Positions 24,295-32,606 of a stretch of 64,000 bases of DNA are shown here, piece after piece. The stretch comes from Azospirillum oryzae (lineage in GTDB: Bacteria > Pseudomonadota > Alphaproteobacteria > Azospirillales > Azospirillaceae), in assembly GCF_008364795.1 (NCBI RefSeq), contig NZ_VTTM01000017.1, forward strand, positions 1 through 64,000. Direction: 5' to 3'. The notes under the pieces are model-generated. The model was not told where the DNA came from. It ran no database searches and worked only from the letters and a program-made list of their open reading frames with translations. Position numbers and translations under genes: made by a program. Position 1 is the first letter of the stretch. Each line of letters begins with the position of its first letter.

Positions 24295-26193
24295 TCAGGA
24301 GCAGGCCGGTAGGCGTGATCTGTCTCTGGAGGACATTGCGTCATAGGGGAGATAGCCTTCTCGCCCGTCAGCCAGCCGCACCTTGGCGGCCCAGCCGTCG
24401 CCGCAGGCCTTGTTACCGGCCAAGTCCACCAGGGTATCCCCTGGAAGGCGCGCAATCACGGTCTGACGATCCGCTTCAAAGACCGGAGCTCCTCCGAGCA
24501 CGACCATAACCTGCAATCCGCGGCGTTGGCTCTGTGCAGGTTTGGCCGGAGCATCGCCATTCGTGGGAGCATCGACGGATTGCACGTTTGTCGGCGTGCC
24601 CGGCGTACCGCCCGGACTATCGAGGCAATAATCGGTCAGCCGTTGACGGTCACGTGAGGACAGGGAGGTCAGCGAAACCAGTCCCACACGCCCATCGGAG
24701 AGACGGATGCCCACCGGCTTGTCTGCAGGAAGGCCGCAGAACTGTCCGTCGGCGAGCGGGACAAGTTTGCCGCCGGCCAGCTTGGCCATCTCCTCGCTAC
24801 CGTCGAGTGAACGGACGGTAGCGCCGCCGGCCGCCGTCATGACCTGCCGGGTGCGCCGAACATGCGTGTCGCTGGAAGGGGAGGAATCCGACCCGGAAAC
24901 CAGAAAATAACCAAGCCCAAGAATGACGAGCACACCGGCGGCAATGACTCCTGGGATCAGTGAGGCGCGGGCTCCCCCTGCAGCTGGCGATGCCGTGTTG
25001 TTCACCACGACGAATGGCCCGGTATTCGTCCCTGAACGCGTCCGAGCATTTCCGGCACGCGGCGCCCCGAAGACCGATGCCGGTTGAGGCTGGGCAGCAG
25101 GTTGGGCGCGCCGCGGCGTCGACGGCTTGGTAAGCGGTGGAGGAGGCGCAGCGCGTTGCCGTGACTTCTCCGCAGCGCGTTCCTGTTCCCGCGCGCAATA
25201 AGCGCAGCTGTCGCCGATGAATTGATGCTCTGGGTTCGTGGAGCACGTCTTCACCTGGCCGGTGAGCGCATCGAGCAAATCTCGCCATTCGACCATGTTG
25301 GGCCGGTCGGCTGGCCGCTTGGTGAAGGCTCGGTCGAAGGCCGATCGAAGCGCCGGCGGAAACCCTCGGTGTATGCTCTGGACGGTGGGCACCTTCCTTG
25401 GCTCGGGACGGTCGTTCCGATACGGGTAGATCCCTGCGACGATGGCTCCAGCAATGTCGGTTGGGTCGCTCTCACGCGATGCGGGGCCCGGCCTGCCCTG
25501 GAACGGGTGGATGCCCTCGTTCAGGAGCTGGAACGCGATGACCGCGAAAGCGAAAGCGTCCTGTTCTATACCGAGCCGTCCGGGCGTCGATGAGTGTCCT
25601 TCCGGCGCGAGATATTCGATGGTGAACATCTCAGCGGGGTAGACATCGGCACGGCTGCGGATCGAGAACCCGTCGCAGTCGATCAAGCCGATGAACCCGC
25701 TATCTCGGTATACCAGGACATTGGGCGGCTTCAGATCGATGATGCTGTGGCCGGCGGCATGCACGTCGGCAGCAACTGAGGCAAGGTTGCGCGCCACGAA
25801 AAGGCGGAAGCCAAGGTCGTCGCGATGGCCGGCCTGGCTACGTGCTGCGCGAGTGAGGATTTCTTCGAGTGTCGTTGCGCTCGACAGGTCGACGCGGCGC
25901 ATGCGGTAGCCAAGGAACCGCCCGGAGCCGTCCCTGACCAGAGCGTTGGGCCACGCCAGTTCCACCACATCGGTGCCGTTGTGCTGGACGACGGCCTGCT
26001 GCGGTGGCGCCGCAAGCATTGCCGCGACTTTGCCTGCGAGACCGTCGTCGGGTTTGTGGTAGAGCTTGACCACATGACGGTCATCGCCGACGACGCGGCG
26101 GACGCTTCCGGCGCCGCCGGCGCCAATCTGGCCCGACTCCACCGTGATCGGCTTTCGCTGAGCGCCTGATCCGTCGTGGAGAAACAGTTGCAT
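24295..26193 (-). CDS. TerY-P triad kinase with membrane helix and SH3-like repeats
   Basis: A 632-residue protein. Residues 20-330 are a Ser/Thr kinase fold: glycine loop GQIGAGGAGSVRRV, HSIIDLKPPNVLV as catalytic loop (IIDLK in place of HRDLK) and GLIDCDGFSI as the metal-binding DxG motif (D-C-D-G). A Pro-rich linker follows, then one membrane helix (PGVIAAGVLVILGLGYFLV). The periplasmic part has two similar SH3-like units, from MTAAGGATVRSLDG and from MVVLGGAPVFEADRQ, each ending SSRDRxRL. Its ATG overlaps the phosphatase stop by ATGA. The kinase-PP2C-vWA set matches the TerY-P triads known beside tellurite-type systems. Confidence 0.85.
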   Translation of the reverse strand: MQLFLHDGSGAQRKPITVESGQIGAGGAGSVRRVVGDDRHVVKLYHKPDDGLAGKVAAMLAAPPQQAVVQHNGTDVVELAWPNALVRDGSGRFLGYRMRRVDLSSATTLEEILTRAARSQAGHRDDLGFRLFVARNLASVAADVHAAGHSIIDLKPPNVLVYRDSGFIGLIDCDGFSIRSRADVYPAEMFTIEYLAPEGHSSTPGRLGIEQDAFAFAVIAFQLLNEGIHPFQGRPGPASRESDPTDIAGAIVAGIYPYRNDRPEPRKVPTVQSIHRGFPPALRSAFDRAFTKRPADRPNMVEWRDLLDALTGQVKTCSTNPEHQFIGDSCAYCAREQERAAEKSRQRAAPPPPLTKPSTPRRAQPAAQPQPASVFGAPRAGNARTRSGTNTGPFVVVNNTASPAAGGARASLIPGVIAAGVLVILGLGYFLVSGSDSSPSSDTHVRRTRQVMTAAGGATVRSLDGSEEMAKLAGGKLVPLADGQFCGLPADKPVGIRLSDGRVGLVSLTSLSSRDRQRLTDYCLDSPGGTPGTPTNVQSVDAPTNGDAPAKPAQSQRRGLQVMVVLGGAPVFEADRQTVIARLPGDTLVDLAGNKACGDGWAAKVRLADGREGYLPYDAMSSRDRSRLPACS

Positions 26194-26987
26194 CAGTACC
26201 TCCGTGCCCAGACCAGCGTCTTGTCGTCCGGGTTGTGCGTCGCCTTTTCCGAGGCCAGGGACGCCGCCAGCGCCTTTGCTCCGTCAGCATGGTTGACGCG
26301 GCGAAGGTGCCGATCCACCGCTTCACAGAAGCCAGCTTTCGGGCTTCCGTCTGCGTGAAGGGCGAAGCCGGCCGCACCGTCGGTCATGAGCAGGATGCTG
26401 GTCACACCCCTCAGCGGGGTTATGCGCAGATGGTCTGCCCAGCATCTCTGGGTAACGAAGAACGTCTCGTTTGCGTATTCACCGTTTTCCGGCGCCGATA
26501 CGGACGCGCCCTTCCAGTTCGCCGCGCCGTCCTCAGCGAGGCTGACGCTGGCAGCTGCTGCACCATCTCCGATATGGAGCACGAATCCATCTCCCTGAGG
26601 GAGCAGGACGGCCGCAACGACTGTTGTGTGATAGTCCGAAAGGGGGAGACCGGCCCGAACCGCTTCTTCCTCCAGGCACTGCCGCGCGTGGCGCACGGCA
26701 GCGGTCGCCCAGACTACCAGCGGCACGCTGGCGGTACTGCTCACCCCGCGCAGGTTGTCCAGCAGGGCGCGCACCATGAGACCAGCCCCGACTTCGGCTG
26801 AGGCCGCGCTGCCAGCACCATCGCAGACGACAACGATTAGCGCGCCATCCACGACGTCGAAAGCGTAGGCGTCTTGGTTCGGGAGTCCGGCGCGGACATG
26901 CGACGGCCCGACCACGGAGGCACCAACAACGCGCCAAGGCGCTATATCCGCTCCGGAGACGCGATCGGCTCGTGCAGGGCTGGTCAT
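26193..26987 (-). CDS. PP2C-family Ser/Thr phosphatase of the TerY-P triad
   Basis: A 264-residue PP2C-type protein with start at 26987 (MTSPARADRVSGADIAPWRV). Metal-binding signatures are LPNQDAYAFDVVDGALIVVV then CDGAGSAASAEVGA, HIGDGAAAA, and LLMTDGAAGFAL, with a final NPDDKTLVWARRY. It lies 5 bp after the vWA gene and overlaps the kinase by ATGA. In the known triads the kinase and phosphatase act on the vWA protein or its partners. Confidence 0.85.
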   Translation of the reverse strand: MTSPARADRVSGADIAPWRVVGASVVGPSHVRAGLPNQDAYAFDVVDGALIVVVCDGAGSAASAEVGAGLMVRALLDNLRGVSSTASVPLVVWATAAVRHARQCLEEEAVRAGLPLSDYHTTVVAAVLLPQGDGFVLHIGDGAAAASVSLAEDGAANWKGASVSAPENGEYANETFFVTQRCWADHLRITPLRGVTSILLMTDGAAGFALHADGSPKAGFCEAVDRHLRRVNHADGAKALAASLASEKATHNPDDKTLVWARRY

Positions 26988-26992
26988 TCCGG

Positions 26993-27670
26993 TCAGGTCT
27001 CGATGGTGATCATGCGGGGAGCCTCGATCTGCATCTTGGTGCCCGCGGCGGCTTGGCTCGCGCTGCTGACGCTCGCCGAAAGCCAGACGAACAGTTCGCG
27101 GAAGGCGAGCCCGTGCAGCCGCAGCACCCCTTTTCCTGGCGCGTTGAAGGCAGCGAGCTTCTCCGTGCTGGCGCCCTCGACGGCTAGAGGGAACACGATG
27201 GCTTTCTTGTCGACCGCCGCCGTTCGCATCTCCTCCGCAGCATCCTCCCAATCCGCATCAGTCGGTTCGCCATCCGACACGATCAGCACCCACGGACGGG
27301 TGTACGGAATGCCCATGTTCCGGAGACTGGCTTTGTAACTCTCCAACTCGGAGAGCGCCAGGCGGGCGCCAGCTCCGAGCGGGGTCGAACCGTTCGCGTA
27401 AATGGTTGGGGCCTGGAAGTGCATGGCGTCGGTCCAAGGCGTCATCACCTGGGCCAGGTTGTCGCGGCCGATGCAGACGATGCTGACGGCAACGCGATTC
27501 CGTGCCACCGGGTCCGCCTTCAAGGCTTCCTCAAACGCCATCAGTCCGTCGTTCAGCGATTGAATGCGTTTGCCGTCCATAGAGGAGGAGGCATCCAGGA
27601 CGAGGATGCAAGGGGTACGCTGGGACGTATTCTCTTCGAGCTGGGCCTCAAGTCCGGGGATACCGTTCAT
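26993..27670 (-). CDS. terY: TerY-like vWA domain protein
   Basis: A 225-residue von Willebrand A domain protein starting MNGIPGLEAQLEENTSQRTP with GGAG upstream. The MIDAS metal site is LVLDASSSMDGKRI; the TPLGAG and VSDGEPTDADWEDA motifs complete it. The sequence resembles TerY of tellurite-resistance loci. An in-frame upstream extension to 27880 is rejected because it crosses the box promoter at 27729-27789. First gene of the triad. Confidence 0.85.
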   Translation of the reverse strand: MNGIPGLEAQLEENTSQRTPCILVLDASSSMDGKRIQSLNDGLMAFEEALKADPVARNRVAVSIVCIGRDNLAQVMTPWTDAMHFQAPTIYANGSTPLGAGARLALSELESYKASLRNMGIPYTRPWVLIVSDGEPTDADWEDAAEEMRTAAVDKKAIVFPLAVEGASTEKLAAFNAPGKGVLRLHGLAFRELFVWLSASVSSASQAAAGTKMQIEAPRMITIET

Positions 27671-27728
27671 GCCATTTCTCCAGGATGTGCGCAGTCCAAG
27701 AACCAAGGTCCGGCGCAGGTTGGAGAGA

Positions 27729-27789
27729 CCATAGCTTGGGCGGCTTTTCGGGCGCGCCTCCAAAAGACGATGAAAATCGTCGCTTTTCT
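27729..27789 (-). promoter_or_regulatory. Box promoter 4: TerY-P triad
   Basis: The box at 27763-27789 (AAAAGACG to CTTTTC, slightly degenerate) lies 28 bp from TATGGT (27729-27734), about 58 bp before the vWA start. Confidence 0.7.
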
Positions 27790-27904
27790 CTGGTGCCCCG
27801 GTCACGAGCGACGAAGTGCGGGTGTGTCGTCCGAACGCGACGCCGGCGGTTAGGGCGGCCGGTGGCGCCCCCCCCACCATCGTCAGGCAGGGACGGAGAA
27901 GACA

Positions 27905-27922
27905 CGCCCCCTTACGGGGGCG
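27905..27922 (-). terminator. GC hairpin after operon D
   Basis: GCCCCC/GGGGGC arms with a UUAC-type loop, followed on the minus strand by GUCUUCUCC. It lies downstream of the gene ending at 28032. The bases before it (CAACACCAACCUAAACCC) resemble leader L3, so it may instead be a leader relic. Confidence 0.45.
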
Positions 27923-28031
27923 CTCTTCACGGGTTTAGGTTGGTGTTGTTCGATGTCAGCTGGATCATCTGTAAACGTCGGTGTTCTGCTTGACCACGGA
28001 CACGGCCTTTGCCCGCAGCTCCGCCCCAGCG
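27923..28031. other. Spacer between operon D and the TerY-P promoter
   Basis: No gene is visible on either strand. It belongs to a 361-bp gap (27671-28031) that also holds the box promoter and the hairpin above. Confidence 0.4.
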
Positions 28032-28295
28032 TTATGAGGTAGGGTCATTGCTGCTGGCGGAAGTCGCCGGCCGGAGCACCTTCAGCACATGATCGGGCGG
28101 GAACCCGACAATGTCGAACCCTTCGAAGCCAATGGCGACGCAGGCATCCGATTCACGCTCGACCTCCACCACCTCCATGTAGAGGCAGTCGAAGGCCGGG
28201 TGGTTGTGGCGAGGATCCGCATAGAGGTCCCCTTCGAGGTCGACGAAATCGCCAACTTGCAAATCGCTGCTGGCGACGAGAACGAGGTTCGTCAT
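28032..28295 (-). CDS. Operon D gene 2: small acidic protein, 87 residues
   Basis: Starts MTNLVLVASSDLQVGDFVDL with GGAGG upstream. It is strongly acidic and beta-rich in look (EVVEVERESDACVAIGFEGF), perhaps a small beta-barrel. No family is recognised. Preceded by leader L6. Confidence 0.6.
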   Translation of the reverse strand: MTNLVLVASSDLQVGDFVDLEGDLYADPRHNHPAFDCLYMEVVEVERESDACVAIGFEGFDIVGFPPDHVLKVLRPATSASSNDPTS

Positions 28296-28330
28296 GGATT
28301 GCCTCCTTAAAAGCTACTGGGGAGGCACAC

Positions 28331-28366
28331 ACCCACTGCGGGGAGGCATGCCTCCCCAGGAAGGGT
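28331..28366 (-). promoter_or_regulatory. Leader hairpin L6 (before 28295)
   Basis: Inner GGGGAGGC/GCCUCCCC is a perfect eight-base stem with the AU between, and the outer arms are ACCC/GGGU. It is followed by GUGUGUGCCUCC. Member of the leader family. Confidence 0.8.
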
Positions 28367-28374
28367 GGTTGAGA

Positions 28375-29103
28375 TCAGAGAACTGCAGTCCAGCCTTGCA
28401 GTCGGCAGACGGCCGAGAACGCAAGAATGGCCGCATTGTCCCCGCTGTAAGTCCCAACCAAATCGCTCTCCGCTTCGGGATCGGCGAGATTGATCAGGTC
28501 ACAGGTCTTGGTGGCGCAAACGCCGCCGTTCACCTCGGACACCCGGTAGAACGTCCGGCGGTCCTCCGAGGCGATGATCAGCGCTTTGTTGGCGGTCAAC
28601 ACGATGCCTGCCGGGGTTGGGCCACAGCAGTACCTGTTGACGAAGCCGGCCACCATCGCGTGGTTATGCCACAGCTCCTCAACCCGGCTGGCCTGAGATC
28701 GCTGTCCGAACTCCAGGCCGAAGTGCTCTGCCAGTTCCCAGACCGACTGATGGGCACCACAGACTTCCGTGTCCGTGTGCTTCAGGATGCAGCTGAACCA
28801 GAAACTGTCTTCCGACACATTGAGGCAGTCGCACTCGGTGGAGACGTCGTCGTCGTCGATCTCGCTGGGCTCTTCATCGCAGTCCTCGGCGTCCTCGTCA
28901 GACGGCGCGGGTTCGGTGTTGAGCCAAACGGCATCGTAATCGAACTTCTTCACGCGGAGCAGATCGTGCTCCTTGACCAAGCCGGCCAACCTGATGATCT
29001 CGCGGGCTTTGGCTTCGTCGATGCTGAAAACGACCACCGCAGGAATGGTTGAGTACTCGCTCGAGGCGCTGCACTCGGCGGTGTAGGTCTTGAGATCAGC
29101 CAT
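28375..29103 (-). CDS. Operon D gene 1: acidic hypothetical protein, 242 residues
   Basis: Start at 29103 (MADLKTYTAECSASSEYSTI). It has a very acidic central stretch (PSDEDAEDCDEEPSEIDDDD) and then SVWELAEHFGLEFGQRSQAS. Many cysteines are present. Strong negative charge is a hallmark of DNA-mimic anti-restriction proteins, but nothing here proves that. Preceded by leader L7. Confidence 0.65.
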   Translation of the reverse strand: MADLKTYTAECSASSEYSTIPAVVVFSIDEAKAREIIRLAGLVKEHDLLRVKKFDYDAVWLNTEPAPSDEDAEDCDEEPSEIDDDDVSTECDCLNVSEDSFWFSCILKHTDTEVCGAHQSVWELAEHFGLEFGQRSQASRVEELWHNHAMVAGFVNRYCCGPTPAGIVLTANKALIIASEDRRTFYRVSEVNGGVCATKTCDLINLADPEAESDLVGTYSGDNAAILAFSAVCRLQGWTAVL

Positions 29104-29145
29104 GATGTGAACTCCTGTCGTGAAAGCGCTGGCAGAAGACACACC

Positions 29146-29179
29146 ACCCCTGAGGGGAAGGAGGCCTTCCCCAGCGGGT
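29146..29179 (-). promoter_or_regulatory. Leader hairpin L7 (before 29103)
   Basis: Inner GGGGAAGG/CCUUCCCC with outer ACCC/GGGGU, then GUGGUGUGUCUUCUGCC. Member of the leader family. Confidence 0.8.
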
Positions 29180-29535
29180 TTGGTCTGAGCAAGATGAGGG
29201 TGTCGCGCTCGGCTGCAGTCCGCCGGGCAGGACGTATCCGCAGGGCCGAACCCTGCGGTTTGGTGTGGCAGGGACCAAGCCCGAAACCACAACGAGGCCC
29301 GAAGACCAAGGCTGCTTCGCCCAGATGGGCCAGGACCAAAGCTTGTCCTGCCAGCTCAGTGCCGGATCGAGCGACCAGGCGAACCTCGCCGCTCGACGAG
29401 CCGCCGCGTCATGCAGACGGCCCACTGTGATGCACGGGGCATCAGGAGTGCACTCAGTCTAATGGAGCCAGCGCCAGCGTTCAAGATGGACGCCGGACAC
29501 GATGCAGGTGCCGTCACCGACTGCCAAGAGCACGG
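29180..29535 (-). promoter_or_regulatory. Operon D promoter and long untranslated leader
   Basis: On the minus strand TTGAAC (29479-29484), 17 bp, TAGACT (29456-29461) is a good sigma70-type promoter. It gives a leader of about 345 bases. A GGAC/GTCC palindrome around AAGCTT at 29336-29351 may be the counterpart of the TAGTTGG hairpin of modules A-C. No 27-bp box is found. No gene is seen in this stretch. Confidence 0.5.
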
Positions 29536-30309
29536 TCACGCAATCACCGAAGGGAGCCACGCGGCAAGACTGCGGTCCCGCACAACGCGAGCCGCCTGGA
29601 GCTCCCCCGCTGTCTCCCAGCGTGCCCGCGTGAGCACGGCGCCGGCGAACTCACCCTCCGGCCCATGGCGAAGCAGAAGCGCGAAACCCGGTTCGTTCAC
29701 GACCCGCAGCCCGACATTACCCGGAGCGATGTGCCGCAGTTCCTCCCCCGTCAACCTTCTGCAGGCGACGTGCTCTTTCCAAGCGTGGCGAAGCATAAGG
29801 AGCGCGTCCAAGGGGGCACCAGCCGCTACCAGACGGTCACGGAGCACCCAGAAGGACCGTCCGCCCTTAGGGCGATCAGGATCGGACAAGAGATCATCGG
29901 CCAAGTCCCGGTAAGACGGTCGCCAGAGGAGCCACTCGTAGAAGGGAATGGCGCTGGGAGGGCTCCGATCGCAGCCTGGGGCCGGCGCCGTCCGGAGGTC
30001 AACATCGTCGACCATGTCGGGCGGATTGGCTTTCACCTCCTCCCATTGCTCTAGGATCACACGTTCAGCCTCTGCCGCGGAGACGCAGAACCACTCCGTG
30101 ACGCGGGTCAGGTCCGTCGCATGGTCCGATAGGGCCACATGGACAGCCGCCTCGATAGCCGGAGCGTGGTCTCCGCACTCCACCTGAAGCAGTACTGCGA
30201 GACGCTCTGGATTTCCCGTCTGCAGGTCAGCGCACCGGCCGGTCGGGTCGACGCTGTGGCCGATCTTCACCGGCCCGACCGCCGAGGGACCAATCACATA
30301 GACAAACAC
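29536..30309 (-). CDS. GIY-YIG/MUG113-like domain fused to a YozE-like domain
   Basis: A 257-residue protein. The N-terminus MFVYVIGPSAVGPVKIGHSV followed by DPTGRCADLQTGNPERLAVL matches the MUG113/T5orf172 branch of GIY-YIG nucleases, which keeps V-Y-V-I...VKIG. At about 120-140, AIPFYEWLLWRPSYRDLADD then LLSDP resembles the YozE SAM-like fold. The C-terminal third has no clear match. A DNA-binding or nicking role is possible. It stands alone between operon D and a terminator. Confidence 0.65.
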   Translation of the reverse strand: MFVYVIGPSAVGPVKIGHSVDPTGRCADLQTGNPERLAVLLQVECGDHAPAIEAAVHVALSDHATDLTRVTEWFCVSAAEAERVILEQWEEVKANPPDMVDDVDLRTAPAPGCDRSPPSAIPFYEWLLWRPSYRDLADDLLSDPDRPKGGRSFWVLRDRLVAAGAPLDALLMLRHAWKEHVACRRLTGEELRHIAPGNVGLRVVNEPGFALLLRHGPEGEFAGAVLTRARWETAGELQAARVVRDRSLAAWLPSVIA

Positions 30310-30426
30310 CTATCCCTCCACGGGGCCTGACGACTCTACCGCTCAAGGGTTCGGCGGTCGATTATGGCCAATCAACTCTCCGCGCCCGCGAGACGCACGC
30401 TGGCTCACGCCGTTCCTCTGGCACAG

Positions 30427-30455
30427 AAAAGGCCGGACGCCCATAGGCTCCGGCC
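30427..30455 (-). terminator. Intrinsic terminator for the gene at 30482
   Basis: On the minus strand GGCCGGAGCC/GGCGTCCGGCC arms are followed directly by TTTTCTG. Confidence 0.75.
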
Positions 30456-30481
30456 GAGGAAGGATAGGTGGTGAGCTGTGC

Positions 30482-31030
30482 TCAGTGCAGTGAGGTCGTC
30501 GGCTTTGGAAACGGGTCCGGCACTGTGCCCTCAGGGTAGTAGGTCTTGGCTTCGGCGATGATCTGGCGCGTTGTGCCATCGGTCGTCACGGTCATCAGGA
30601 TGTCGTACAGGTCCTCCTTCGACATCGGCTGTGAGCCCTCACGCACCTCGATCTTATTGCGGTCCTTGTTCCACTCGGACACCGATTTGCCGTCAGCCGG
30701 GTTCCAGACCCGCCCCACGGCGTCGACGATCTCCACCTTTGTGAGCCCGTCGGCCGCTTCGGTCAGCAGCGTCTCAATGAGGGCAGCCAACCGGACTGGG
30801 TCTTCTTGCCCCATCGCCTCCTGATAGGCAGCCAGCGCCTTCTCGTAGGCGGCAAAGGCCAGCGGCTTGTGACCCTCCAAGCCCGGGACCGTCACGGTAT
30901 CGCCCAGAAACTTGCCCAATCGCTCCATCGCCTTCGCCGCTCCCGGCCAGTCCATCTTCACCAGGTCGAGTATCTCTTTGACGCCCTCAGAGGCATCACC
31001 GCCGGTCGCTTTCCGGAACTCCTTGAGCAT
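30482..31030 (-). CDS. Hypothetical protein, 182 residues
   Basis: Start at 31030 (MLKEFRKATGGDASEGVKEI) or a GTG six codons earlier; the ribosome site is weak for both. The first half is helical (FAAYEKALAAYQEAMGQEDP), and the second half TKVEIVDAVGRVWNPADGKS then KEDLYDILMTVTTDGTTRQI looks like a winged-helix region. Its stop is followed by an intrinsic terminator. It may end the mobI transcription unit. No family is recognised. Confidence 0.55.
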   Translation of the reverse strand: MLKEFRKATGGDASEGVKEILDLVKMDWPGAAKAMERLGKFLGDTVTVPGLEGHKPLAFAAYEKALAAYQEAMGQEDPVRLAALIETLLTEAADGLTKVEIVDAVGRVWNPADGKSVSEWNKDRNKIEVREGSQPMSKEDLYDILMTVTTDGTTRQIIAEAKTYYPEGTVPDPFPKPTTSLH

Positions 31031-31316
31031 GTCGTCGTCTTTAGTCACAGTAGGTTGCCCCGATGCGCCCGCGCGCCGCCCATGGTTGCTGCTCAGCTCA
31101 GAACTCGCAAAAACGAGCGTCCGGGCGCAACCATACACCCGGAGCCTGAAATCGGCGAGCGGGGAATCGTTACGACCGGGTAAAATCCTTGCAAATCCTT
31201 AGGCGCCAAAGCAGCCAAGATCATTAAGCACAAGCCACTCAGACCGGACAAGGAGATATCTGCGAGAACGGTTGACCGCGCGACTGAAGGGACAATATGC
31301 GCGCTGCGGCGCCCAC
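31031..31316. other. Spacer with no supported gene
   Basis: 286 bp. A minus-strand frame continues through it but lacks a start with a ribosome site. Confidence 0.4.
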
Positions 31317-31694
31317 TCAGGAACGGCCGTACTGTGGCGCCCGTTGGTCTCCTTGGACGCGGCGCACCAGCATCTCCCTCAACCTCGCCTGAGAGCAGCC
31401 GGCGGTCACAAATTCGATAGCGGTCACCTGTCCCGCTTCGAAGGCCTGCCCTAGGAGAGCGCAGTCGGCGATCTTCTGATCGGTGTCCAGCGAGACCGTA
31501 ACGAAGCCTGACTGTTGCGCGACCCGCAGGCCGAAGCCGCAAAGGCCAAGCACACCGACAACCAACATTGCTTTCTGAACCACGCGCCGAATGCGAGGGG
31601 AGTGGTCGAACAGGCTTATCACACACTCCTCCCACCCCAACACCCATCGACTGAAGCGAAGGGCCGTGTTTGGCCCCTCAACGCCTTCCAGCAT
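31317..31694 (-). CDS. Small membrane-anchored protein, 125 residues
   Basis: Its ATG at 31694 overlaps the preceding stop as TAATG. One hydrophobic helix (AMLVVGVLGLCGFGLRVAQ, about residues 42-60) is followed by an 65-residue polar domain with DCALLGQAFEAGQVTAIEF and a lone Cys. The topology is N-in with an outside C-terminal domain. It could belong to the transfer apparatus, given the upstream mobI unit. Function unknown. Confidence 0.55.
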   Translation of the reverse strand: MLEGVEGPNTALRFSRWVLGWEECVISLFDHSPRIRRVVQKAMLVVGVLGLCGFGLRVAQQSGFVTVSLDTDQKIADCALLGQAFEAGQVTAIEFVTAGCSQARLREMLVRRVQGDQRAPQYGRS

Positions 31695-32164
31695 TATGCC
31701 GCCTGCGTCGCTTGGGCCTCAGTGCGGCGCCAGTGATCTGCCCAGAGCTCGACCACCGCTGCCGGCTTCAACAGTGCCACACGCGCCCAGGCCACGCCAT
31801 AGAGCGTCGGCATCCGGACGTAACCATGGGCGGCCACATCCCGGCCGGCAAACCGTGGGTCTGTCGTAAAGTTCAATATTGTCCCGTAGACCGACAGCTG
31901 CACAATGTCCGAGAGGAACACCCGCGGCAGCCGCCGGGTCTTCGTGTCCACCGGCACCAGAAGTCCTGCGTCCGACATGAACACCTGATCGGGTCGACCG
32001 AGGAGGGGAACAGGCAGGTTGGTCCGGACCTCCTCCTCCGACAGGACGAGACGGCCACGGGCCAACTCCGCCGGCATGTTCTCACGGCGGAGCCAGAGAA
32101 GGCGGTCCGCGTCCTCACGCTCCCGCACCCGGTTTCGTATCTTGCCAATCACAAGACGTTCCAT
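31694..32164 (-). CDS. PD-(D/E)XK / Cas4-RecB-like nuclease domain, 156 residues
   Basis: The order GRPDQVFMSDAGLLVPVDTK, then SDIVQLSVYGTIL follows the Cas4/RecB core: G..D, then (D/E)xK, then QLxxY. Here the acidic residue is D in VDTK and the Q-motif is QLSVYG. The N-terminal cysteines of true Cas4 are absent and there are no CRISPR arrays or cas genes nearby, so it is a stand-alone nuclease-like gene. It lies in the mobI unit, where a DNA-processing role would make sense. Confidence 0.65.
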   Translation of the reverse strand: MERLVIGKIRNRVREREDADRLLWLRRENMPAELARGRLVLSEEEVRTNLPVPLLGRPDQVFMSDAGLLVPVDTKTRRLPRVFLSDIVQLSVYGTILNFTTDPRFAGRDVAAHGYVRMPTLYGVAWARVALLKPAAVVELWADHWRRTEAQATQAA

Positions 32165-32202
32165 AGCGGCTGTCCTTTCCAGGGGGGCCTATCCAGGGGG
32201 CG

Positions 32203-32499
32203 TTAGCCTACTGCGAGGAAGCGGCGAACCTCGGCGTCGAAGCGTTCGTGTTCAGCGATGCCGGCCTGACGGCGAGCCTCATTGGTGAGGGCCGGAGGAG
32301 GACCGCCGCAGGCACTCTTGGCCAGCTTTGTCGCGGACACCGCCCGCATTCGCCCCCACCGCTGCACCGCAGGGCCATTCTCCAAAGTCGCAATCGCCTT
32401 CATCGGGTGCCGAAGGAACTCCTCGAAGGTCAGGCCCACCTCGTGGAAGCGGCACGCGACGAACAGATCGCCATAAAGCTCCAACTCTGCGTCCAGCAT
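32203..32499 (-). CDS. Small hypothetical protein, 98 residues
   Basis: Start MLDAELELYGDLFVACRFHE with AGGAGG upstream. FEEFLRHPMKAIATLENG follows. Both this gene and 32164 are preceded by copies of GCCCCCTGGA (32175-32202 and 32530-32540). Function unknown; it lies between mobI and the nuclease-like gene. Confidence 0.55.
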   Translation of the reverse strand: MLDAELELYGDLFVACRFHEVGLTFEEFLRHPMKAIATLENGPAVQRWGRMRAVSATKLAKSACGGPPPALTNEARRQAGIAEHERFDAEVRRFLAVG

Positions 32500-32606
32500 G
32501 CCTGCCTCCTGAGGTGTGCGTTGCCTGTCCAGGGGGCGCGCGGCCGTCCGCTCACCCTCTGTGTTCAGCCTACGGATTTTCCCGGAAACGCAAGTCCTCG
32601 CCTCCC

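Noticed and set aside
26993..27880. Longer start for the vWA gene at 27880
   Set aside because: The extension crosses the box promoter and -10, has low-complexity sequence, and the ATG at 27670 has a good ribosome site.
29107..29914. Plus-strand reading frames at 29107-29914
   Set aside because: They are antisense to a leader region and to the 29536-30309 gene, and lack ribosome sites.
32175..32540. Repeated GCCCCCTGGA before 32164 and 32499
   Set aside because: Three short copies without pairing partners or a consistent distance; probably chance in GC-rich leaders.
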